Shown here: piece after piece, positions 54,313-64,000 of the stretch | Layout of the letters: each line of letters starts with the position of its first letter | Position numbering within the stretch: position 1 is the first letter of the stretch | Source of the DNA: Nymphaea colorata | Lineage: Eukaryota; Streptophyta; Magnoliopsida; Nymphaeales; Nymphaeaceae | Length of the DNA: 64,000 nucleotides | Direction of reading: 5' to 3' | Assembly: GCF_008831285.2 (NCBI RefSeq) | Contig: NC_045142.1 | Span: 13,953,354-14,017,353, forward strand | Translations under genes and position numbers: made by a program | The notes under the pieces: model-generated | Databases searched by the model: none | Told to the model about the DNA's origin: nothing | What the model saw: the letters and a program-made list of their open reading frames with translations, nothing else

Positions 54313-57300
54313 TTATATATCTAATGATTGATTTAAGAGATTTAAATCATAAGTTCGTATCAATGCCCGAGAGGTTTAATTCATTCATTTGATCACACAT
54401 ATTTAATTGAATGTGGTTAACTTGTTGATGCATTCACATTGAATGATTTGTCGATTGTAATCACAAGTTTAAAAGAAAATTAATGAGATTCAAGTGATTG
54501 ATTTGCTCATCGATATTTAATCTAATGTGTCTCACTTGTTATTACATCTATAATGAATGATTTAGTTGATTCAAATCACAAGTTCATATGTATATAAGTG
54601 GGATCTATGCATTAGACTAAATCAGTCAATGTGAATGTAACAATAAGTTAACCACTTTCAATTAAATATGTGTGATCCAATGAATCAACTCATTAGATAT
54701 GAAACTACAAGTTCAACTCATTGGATTAACTGCAATGGATCAAACTAATACTTAGATCCCATTTGTATCTATATGAACTTCTAATCGCAATCATTTAAAT
54801 TATTCATTTTAGATCTAATAACAAGTGAAACACATTATATTTATTGTGATTGCGCAATTGAATCACTTGAATCCCATTCATTTTCCTTTAAAATCGTGAT
54901 TTCAATGTACTAAATTATTCAATATGGATTAACAACGTCTTATCCACATTCAATTTAATGTGCATGATCAAATAATCAACAAAATTCCACTGTTAGTGAT
55001 ACAAACTTGGGATTTCTTTCCCACAGATCATTCACTATTGATGTAACAACAAGTTCAAGTGATTGGATTAACTACAAGGGATCGAACTAATGCATAGGTC
55101 TCACTTATATACATATGAACTTGTGATTTGAATCAACTAAATCATTCATTATAGATGTAATAACAAGTGAGAAACATTAGATTAAATATCGATGAGCAAA
55201 TCAATACCTTGAATCTCATTAATTTTCTTTAAACTTGTGAGTACAATCGACAAACCATTCAATGTGAATGCATCAACAAGTTAACCACATTCAATTAAAT
55301 ATATGTGATCAAATGAATGAATTAAATCTCTCGGGCATTGATACGAACTTATGATTTAAATCTCTTAGATCAATCATTAAATATATAATTACATGTTCAA
55401 CTCATTTGATTAACTGCAAGGGATCAAACGAATGTGCAGATCCCATTTGTATCCACGTGAACTTGAGATTGCAATCATTTAAATCATTCATTTTAGATGC
55501 AATAACAAGTGGAACACATCATATTTAGTGTGATTGAGCAAATGAATAACCTGAATGTCATGCAATTTCATTTAAACATGTGATTTCAATCAACTAAATC
55601 ATTTAATATGTATTAAAAAAATGTTATACACATTTAATTAATATGTGTGATCAAATCAAGCACTTAAATCCGACTCGTATTGAGGAACTATCATTCAATC
55701 CTAAATCGTTCGTCATAGATTAACATGAAGTTAAATCATAGATTGATACAAGGATCGAACAAAAGATGGTCCATTTTGTATCATATAACTAGTGATTTGT
55801 CTTTAACCATTCTTGCAACTTTATACAAACGAAATATTTTAAACGGAATATATGAATGATTGAATGTCACATTCAACAACTGTGATTCAGTCCTAAATCA
55901 TCATGTGAATGCATCACAGTTAACCACTTCATTAAATTGTTGATCAAATGAATGAATTAAATTCTGGCATTGATACGCAACTTGATTTGTATGCATATTA
56001 AACTTAGTGATTTTAGTCTTTTAAACCTTGATTTGCACACTTTATAACAAACTGAAACATATTAGTTTTAACCACAGGAGATCATATGAGATGAGTTGAA
56101 TGTCATTTCATTTGATCATACATACAAACTTGTTGATTTCCAGTCCTCTTAAATTCATTTCAATGTGAATGCATCAACAAGTTAACACATTCAATTAAAT
56201 ATGTGTGATCAAATGAATGAATTAAATCTCTCGGGCATTGATACGAACTTATGATTTAAATATCTTAGATCAATCATTAGATATATAACTACATGTTCAA
56301 CTCATTTGATTAACTGCAAGGATCAAACTAATGTGCAGATCCCATTTGTATCCACGTGAACTTGTGATTGCAATCATTTAAATCATTCATTATAGATGCA
56401 ATAACAAGTGGAACACATCATATTTAGTGTGATTGAGCAAATGAATACCTGAATGTCATGCAATTTCATTTAAACATGTGATTTCAATCCACTAAATCAT
56501 TTAATATGTATTAAAAAATGTTATACACATTTAATTAAATATGTGTGATCAAATCAAGCACTTAAATCCGACTCGTATTGAGGGAACTATGCCATTTCAA
56601 TCCCTTAAATCGTTCGTCATAGATGTAACATGAAGTTAAATCATTAGATTGGATACAAGGGATCGAACAAAAGCATTGGTCCATTTTGTATGCATATAAA
56701 CTAGTGATTTTAGTCTTTTAAACCATTCGTTGCAACTTTATAACAAACGAAACATATTAGATTAACCACAGGAGATCATATGAATGAGTTGAATGTCATT
56801 CATTTTCATACAAACTTGTGATTTCAGTCCTCTAAATCATTCAATGTTAATGCATCAACAAGTTAACTACATTCAATTAAATATGTGTGATCAAATGAAT
56901 GAATTAAATCTCTCGGGCATTGATACGAACTTATGATTTAAATCTCTTAGATCAATCATAGATATATAACTACATGTTCAACTCATTTGATTAACTGCAA
57001 GGGATCAAACTAATGTGCAGATCCCATTTGTATCCACGTGAACTTGTGATTGCAATCATTTAAATCATTCATTATAGATGCAATAACAAGTGGAACACAT
57101 CATATTTAGTGTGATTGAGCAAATGAATGACCTGAATGTCATGCAATTTCATTTAAACATGTGATTTCAATCCACTAAATCATTTAATATGTATTAAAAA
57201 TTGTTATACACATTTAATTTAATATGTGTGATCAAATCAAGCACTTAAATCCATCGTTTATGAGGTACTATTTCATTTCATTTATCCTTTTTTTTTATGA

Positions 57301-57480
57301 TTTGGTTTATACTATTTAATGTATTCAATGAATAGTTTTATTTTGATCATGTATTTTAATCTTAAATTTTCAACTTTATTAACAATCATATTTGATCATC
57401 AAGTAGAATTTATGATTTATTATCTATTATTTAATAATTGTTTTCAGTCCTTAATTATTATTGATATGCATTAACGTAAC
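54313..57480. repeat. HOR unit 20, rearranged and partly degenerate
   Basis: INV is 54313-54615, followed by an ordinary J and a first M (landmark near 55330). That M decays from about 55680. Near 55985 the text jumps from the landmark of one M into the middle of another (TTGTATGCATATTAAAC), with extra bases to about 56165. Two further M-type stretches follow (landmarks 56230 and 56907). After 57245 the sequence is not alignable by eye for about 230 bp. Confidence 0.7.
55680..56165. other. Degenerate patch with a module-to-module jump
   Basis: Dense base losses to about 55985 are followed by dense base gains to about 56165 (for example ATGAGATGAGTTG and TTTGATCATACATAC). The flip from losses to gains at the jump point is hard to explain by mutation and suggests two poorly corrected reads joined here. 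Confidence 0.65.
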
Positions 57481-58060
57481 ACGTTAAATAATATGTGATT
57501 CAATAAGTCTAACCATTTCAATTATAATATGTGTGATCAATAATCATCATTAGATATAACTACAGTTCAACTCATTGGATTAACTCAATGGATCAAACTA
57601 ATCTTAATCCCATTGTATCATAGAACTTCTATCGCAATCATTTAAATTATTCATTTAGATGTAAAACAAGTGAACACTTATTATGTGATTGCGCAATTGA
57701 ATCCATTCATTTCTTTAAAATGTGATTCAATTACTAATATTAATATGATTACAACGTTATCACATTCAATTAATGTGCATGATCAATAATCAAATTCCAC
57801 TTAGTGATACACTGGATTTCTCCACAGATCTTCATATGATTAACAACAATTCAAGATTGATACAAGGATCGAACAATGCATGGTCCATTTATACATATAA
57901 CTTGATTGAATCATAAATCATTCATTTAGATTATAACAAAGAAACATTAGATAATACATGAGCAATCAATACTTGAATTCATTATTTTCTTATAAACTTG
58001 TGATTCAGTCGCAAATCATTCAATGTGAATGCATCAACAGTTAACCACTTCAATTAAATA
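57245..58060. other. Degenerate patch, the most severe in the window
   Basis: From 57245 to about 57480 the sequence becomes T-rich and not recognisable as a monomer. From 57500 to 58060 module J can be followed, but with very many bases missing. No gene-like or transposon-like signal is visible in it. An INV block would be expected at this place. Confidence 0.65.
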
Positions 58061-58904
58061 TGTGATCAAATGAATGAATTAAATCTCTCGGGCATTGATA
58101 CGAACTTATGATTTAAATCTCTTAGATCAATCATTAGATATATAACTACATGTTCAACTCATTGATTAACTGCAAGGGATCAAACTAATGTGCAATCCCA
58201 TTTGTATCCACGTAACTTGTGATTGCAATCATTTAAATCATTCATTATAGATGCAATAACAAGTGGAACACATCATATTTAGTGTGATTGAGCAAATGAA
58301 TAACCTGAATGTCATTCAATTTCATTTAAACATGTGATTTCAATCCACTAAATCATTTAATATGTATTAAAAAATGTTATACACATTTAATTTAATATGT
58401 GTGATCAAATCAAGCACTTAAATCCGACTCGTATTGAGGGAACTATGCATTTCAATCCACTTAAATCGTTCGTCATAGATGTAACATGAAGTTAAACTCA
58501 TTAGATTGGATACAAGGGATCGAACAAAAGCATTGGTCCATTTTGTATCCATATAAATAGTGATTTTAGTCTTTTAAACCATTCATTGCAGACTTTATAA
58601 CAAACGAAACATATTAATTAACCACAGGAGATCATATGAATGAGTTGAATGTCATTCATTTTCATACAAACTTGTGATTTCAGTCCTCTAAATCATTCAA
58701 TGTGAATGCATCAACAAGTTAACCACATTCAATTAAATATGTGTGATCAAATGAATCAATTAAATCTCTCGGGCATTGATACGAACTTATGATTTAAATC
58801 TCTTAGATCATCATTAGATATATAACTACATGTTCAACTCATTTGATTACCTGCAAGGGATCGAACTAATGCGTAATCACATTTGTATCCACGTGAACTT
58901 GTGA
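57481..58904. repeat. HOR unit 21, degenerate J, one M, no readable INV
   Basis: J is recognisable from about 57500 but has lost a large share of its bases one at a time up to about 58060. M (landmark 58086) and m (58767) are near normal. If an INV existed, it lies in the unreadable stretch at 57245-57480. Confidence 0.68.
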
Positions 58905-61900
58905 TTATATATCTAATGATTGATTTAAGAGATTTAATCATAAGTTCGTATCCAATGCCGAAGGTTTAATTCATTCATTTGATACACATATGTTAATTGA
59001 ATCTGGTTAACTTAAGTGATGCACATTCAGATTAAATATATCGATGAGCAAATCAATACCATTGAATCTCATTAATTTTCTTTAAACTTGTGAGTACAAT
59101 CGACAATCATATCAATGTGAATGCATCAACAAGTTAACCACATTCAATTAAATTTGTGTGACCAAATGAATGAATTAAATCTCTCGGGCATTGATACGAA
59201 CTTATGATTTAAATCTCTTAGATCAATCATTAGATATATAACTACATGTTCAACTCATTTGATTAACTGCAAGGATCAAACTAATGTGCAGATCCCATTT
59301 GTATCTACGTGAACTTGTGATTGCAATCATTTAAATCATTCATTATAGATGCAATAACAAGTGGAACACATCATATTTAGTGTGATTGAGCAAATGAATA
59401 ACCTGAATGTCATTCAATTTCATTTAAACATGTGATTTCAATCCACTAAATCATTTAATATGTATTAAAAATGTTATACACATTCATTTATATGTGTGAT
59501 CAAATCAAGCACTTAAATCCGACTCGTATTTAGGAACTATGCAATTTCAATCCTTAAATCGTTCTCATAGATGTAACATGAAGTTAACTCATTAATTGGA
59601 TACAAGGGATCGAACAAAAGCATTGGTCCATTTTGTATGCATATAAACTAGTGATTTTAGTCTTTTAAACCATTCATTGCAGACTTTATAACAAACGAAA
59701 CATATTACATTAACCACAGGAGATCATATGAATGAGTTGAATGTCATTCATTTTCATACAAACTTGTGATTTCAGTCTTCTAAATCATTCAATGTTAATG
59801 CATCAACAAGTTAACCACATTCAATTAAGTATGTGTGATCAAATGAATCAATTAAATCTCTCGGGCATTGATACGAACTTATGATTTAAATCTCTTAGAT
59901 CAATCATTAGATATATAACTATATGTTCAACTCATTTCATTAACTGCAAGGGATCAAACTAATGTGCAGATCCCATTTCTATCCACGTGAACTTGTAATT
60001 GCAATCATTTAAATCATTCATTATAGATGTAATAACAAGTGGAACACAACATATTTAGTGTGATTGAGCAAATGAATAACCTGAATGTCATTCAATTTCA
60101 TTTAAACATATGATTTCAATCCACTAAATCATTTAATATGTATTAAAAAATTGTTATACACATTTAATTTAATATGTGTGATCAAATCAAGCACTTAAAT
60201 CCGACTCGTATTGAGGATACTATACGATTTCAATCTCATAAATCGTTCGTCATAGATGTAACATGAAGTTAAACTCATTATATTGCATACAAGGGATCGA
60301 ACAAAAGCATTGGTCCATTTTGTATGCATATAAACTAGCGATTTTAGTCTTTTAAACCAATCATTGCAGACTTTATAACAAACGAAACATATTAAATTAA
60401 CCACAACAGATCATATGAATGAGTTGAATGTCATTCATTTTCATACAAACTTGTGATTTCAGTCCTCTAAATCATTCAATGTGAATGCATCAACAAGATA
60501 ACCACGTTCAATTAAATATGTGATCAAATGAATGAATTAAATCTCTCGGGCATTGATACGAACTTATGATTTAAATCTCTTAGATCAATCATTAGATATA
60601 TAACTACATGTTCAACTCATTTGATTAACTGCAAGGGATCAAACTAATGTGCAGATCCCATTTGTATCCACGTGAACTTGTGATTGCAATCATTTAAATC
60701 ATTCATTATAGATGCAATAACAAGTGGAACACATCATATTTAGTGTGATTGAGCAAATGAATAACCTGAATGTCATGCAATTTCATTTAAACATGTGATT
60801 TCAATCCACTAAATCATTTAATATGTATTAAAAAAATGTTATACACATTTAATTTAATATGTGTGATCAAATCAAGCACTTAAATCCGACTCGTATTGAG
60901 GGAACTATAAGATTTCAATCCCTTAAATCGTTCGTCATAGATGTAACATGAAGTTAAACTCATTAGATTGGATACAAGGGATCGAACAAAAGCATTGGTC
61001 CATTTTGTATACATATAAACTAGTGATTTTAGTCTTTTAAACCATTCATTGCAGACTTTATAACAAACGAAACATATTAGATTAACCATAAGAGATCATA
61101 TGAATGAGTTTAATGTCATTCATTTTCATACAAACTTGTGATTTCAGTCCTCTAAATCATTCAATGTTAATGCATCGACAACATAGCCACGTTCAATTAA
61201 ATATGTGATCAAATGAATGAATTAAATCTCTCGGGCATTGATACGAACTTATGATTTAAATCTCTTAGATCAATCATTAGATATATAACTACATGTTCAA
61301 CTCATTTGATTAACTGCAAGGGATCAAACTAATGTGCAGATCCCATTTGTATCCACGTGAACTTGTGATTGCAATCATTTAAATCATTCATTATAGATGC
61401 AATAACAAGTGGAACACATCATATTTAGTGTGATTGAGCAAATGAATAACCTGAATGTCATTCAATTTCATTTAAACATGTGATTTCAATCTAATAAATC
61501 ATTTAATATGTATTAAAAAAATGTTATACACATTTCATTTAATATGTGTGATCAAATCAAGCACTTAAATGCGACTCTCGTATTGAGGGAACTATGCAAT
61601 TTCAATCCCTTAAATCGTTCGTCATAGATGTAACATGAAGTTAAACTCATTAGATAGGATACAATGGATCGAACAAAAGCATTGGTTCATTTTGTATGCA
61701 TATAAACTAGTGATTTTAGTCTTTTAAACCATTCATTGCAGACTTTATAACAAACGAAACATATTAGATTAACCACAGGAGATCACATGAATGAGTTGAA
61801 TGTCATTCATTTTCATGCAAACTTGTGATTTCAGTCCTCTAAATCATTCAATGTTAATGCGTCAACAAGTTAACCACATTCAATTAAGTATGTGTGATCA

Positions 61901-62743
61901 AATGAATCAATTAAATCTCTCGGGCATTGATACGAACTTATGATTTAAATCTCTTAGATCAATCATTAGATATATAACTACATGTTCATCTCATTTGATT
62001 AAATGCAAGGGATCAAACTAATGTTCAGATCCCATTTGTATCCACGTAAACTTGTGATTGCAATCAATGAAATCATTCATTATAGATGCAATAACAAGTG
62101 GAACACATCATATTTAGTGTGATTGAGCAAATGAATAGCCTGAATGTCATTAAATTTCATTTAAACATGTGATTTCAATCCACTAAATCATTTAATATGT
62201 TTTAAAAAAATGTTATACACAATTAATTTAATATGTGTGATCAAATCAAGCAGTTAAATCAGACTCGTATTGAGGGAACTATGCGATTTCAATCCATTAA
62301 ATCGTTCGTCATAGATGTAACATGAAGTTAAACTCATTAGATTGGATACAAGGCATCGAACAAAAGCATTGGTCCATTTTGTATCCATATAAATTAGTGA
62401 TTTTAGTCTTTTAAACCATTCATTGCAGACTTTATAACAAACGAAACATATTAAATTAACCACAAGAGATCATATGAATGAGTTGAATGTCATTCCTTTT
62501 CATACAAACTTGTGATTTCAGTCCTCTAAATCATTCAATGTGAATGCATCAACAGGTTAACCACATTCAATTAAATATGTGTGATCAAATGATTCAATTA
62601 AATCTCTCGGGCATTGATACGAACTTATGATTTAAATCTCTTAATCAATAATTTGATATATAACTACATGTTCAACTCATTTGATTAACTGCAAGGGATC
62701 AAACTAATGCGTAGATTACATTTGTATCCACGTGAACTTGTGA
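58905..62743. repeat. HOR unit 22, truncated INV and five M modules (3839 bp)
   Basis: INV runs only from 58905 to about 59025, then switches to the forward end of J (GATTAAATAT, GATGAGCAAATCAATACC), so most of J and half of INV are missing. Five M modules follow, with landmarks at about 59179, 59866, 60545, 61228 and 61919 (spacing 679-691 bp), then m at 62603. This is the largest M expansion in the window. Confidence 0.83.
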
Positions 62744-64000
62744 TTATATATCTAATGATTGATTTAAGAGATTTAAATCATAAGTTCGTATCAATGCCCG
62801 AGAGGTTTAATTCATTCATTTGATCACACATATTTAATTGAATGTGGTTAACTTGTTGATGCATCCACATTGAATGATTTGTCGATTGTAATCACAAGTT
62901 TAAAAGAAAATTAATGAGATTCAAGTGATTGATTTGCTCATCGATATTTAATCTAATGTGTCTCACTTGTTATTACATCTATAATGAATGATTTAGTTGA
63001 TTCAAATCACAAGTTAATGTGTATATAAGTGGGATCTATGCATTAGACTAAATCAGTCAATGTGAATTTAACAATAAGTTAACCACTTTCAATTAAATAT
63101 GTGTGATCCAATGAATCAACTCATTAGATATGTAAGTACAAGTTCAACTCATTGGATTAACTGCAATGGATCAAACTAATACTTAGATCCCATTTGTATC
63201 TATATGAACTTCTGATCGCAATCATTTAAATTATTCATTTTAGATGTAATAACAAGTGAAACACATTATATTTATTGTGATTGCGCAATTGAATACCATT
63301 CATTTTCCTTTAAAATTGTGATTTCAATGTACTAAATCATTCAATATGGATTAACAGCATCTTATCCACATTCAATTTAATGTGCATGATCAAATGAATC
63401 AACAAAATTCCATTATTAGTGATACAAACTTGGGATTTCTTTCCCACAGATCATTCACTATTGATGTAACAACAAGTTCAAGTGATTGGATTAACTACAA
63501 GGGATCGAACTAATGCATAGGTCCCACTTATATACATATGAACTTGTGATTTGAATCAACTAAATCATTCATTATACATGTAATAACAAGTGAGACACAT
63601 TAGATTAAATATCGATGAGCAAATCAATACCTTGAATCTCATTAATTTTCTTTAAACTTGTGAGTACAATCGACAAATCATTCAATGTGAATGCATCAAC
63701 AAGTTAACCACATTCAATTAAATTTGTGTGACCAAATGAATGAATTAAATCTCTCGGGCATTGATACGAACTTATGATTTAAATCTCTTAGATCAATCAT
63801 TAGATATATAACTACATGTTCAACTCATTTGATTAACTGCAAGGGATCAAACTAATGTGCAGATCCCATTTGTATCTACGTGAACTTGTGATTGCAATCA
63901 TTTAAATCATTCATTATAGATGCAATAACAAGTGGAACACATCATATTTGGTGTGATTGAGCAAATGAATAACCTGAATGTCATGCAATTTCATTTAAAC
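62744..64000. repeat. HOR unit 23, cut by window end
   Basis: INV is 62744-63046, J is family II and M begins near 63677. The M carries AAATTTGTGTGACC, shared with the first M of unit 22 (59150-59165), so these two M copies are close relatives. The unit continues beyond the window. Confidence 0.86.

Larger units (their letters stand above)
13812..64000. repeat. Homogenised HOR array with embedded inverted blocks
   Basis: Units follow the scheme INV-J-(M)n-m. The start of INV is marked by the switch from forward GTGATT into TATATATCTAATGATT, which recurs at 13812, 15297, 16999, 18840, 21371, 23892, 25729, 28236, 30073, 31902, 34427, 36952, 41801, 44991, 47518, 49995, 52512, 54313, 58905 and 62744. 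Intervals cluster near 1840, 2520 and 3190 bp, which differ by whole 686-bp M modules. Units are much more alike than monomers in the left flank. The array runs off the window end. Confidence 0.93.

Noticed and set aside
18351-62463. A recurring antisense frame of about 69 codons, once per M module on the minus strand (e.g. 27078-27287, 33251-33460, 60880-61089)
   Set aside because: It is identical between modules because the DNA is homogenised. The variants change residues freely (Leu/Pro, Ala/Asp) and many copies are broken by indels. There is no recognisable domain or promoter. Treated as a by-product of the repeat.
13812-64000. A CRISPR-like or phage-type repeat system
   Set aside because: Repeats are head-to-tail monomers with no unique spacers and no associated genes. 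The composition and the LTR insertion are plant-like.

Overview
This window is almost entirely plant-type satellite DNA. About 61.5 kb of its 64 kb is one AT-rich tandem array built from a monomer of roughly 115 bp. The monomer is recognised by a recurring core close to AACTTGTGATTTCAATC followed by AAATCATTCA, and there are about 530 copies. One 2.5-kb mobile element interrupts the array. I found no convincing protein-coding gene, tRNA, rRNA or CRISPR. The array and the LTR-type insertion point to a flowering plant, probably in a (peri)centromeric, subtelomeric or other heterochromatic block. I do not recognise the species or the satellite family.

Layout. Positions 1-9472 are a diverged flank with several older arrangements: a 1.57-kb block present twice, 3605 bp apart, and a roughly 1.0-kb higher-order repeat (HOR). 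Positions 9473-11972 are a 2500-bp solo LTR with TG...CA ends and a perfect 5-bp target duplication (TGGGT). It has a TATA-like box and several hairpins, and it stands out by its higher GC and CpG content. Positions 11973-13811 resume the diverged satellite in phase. Positions 13812-64000 are a much more homogeneous HOR array.

The HOR is unusual. Its basic unit of about 1840 bp (about 16 monomers) consists of INV (about 303 bp, in inverted orientation), J (about 636 bp), M (about 686 bp, six monomers) and m (about 216 bp, a truncated M). M is itself tandemly repeated zero to five times, giving units of about 1.84, 2.52, 3.19 and 3.84 kb. INV is an inverted copy of the J/M junction, so each complete unit carries inverted repeats that could fold into long hairpins. 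The forward modules have recognisable progenitors in the left flank (M at 4360-5045).

Two HOR sequence families are visible, one at about 16-37 kb and one from about 39.6 kb onward. The boundary zone at 37.25-39.6 kb contains a chimeric unit and a unit lacking INV. Several patches (notably 30.3-31.0, 37.25-38.1, 52.5-52.9, 55.7-56.2 and 57.2-58.1 kb) are full of single-base losses. They may be poorly polished assembly sequence rather than biology. The short antisense frame that recurs in each M module is a by-product of repeat homogeneity and is not annotated as a gene.
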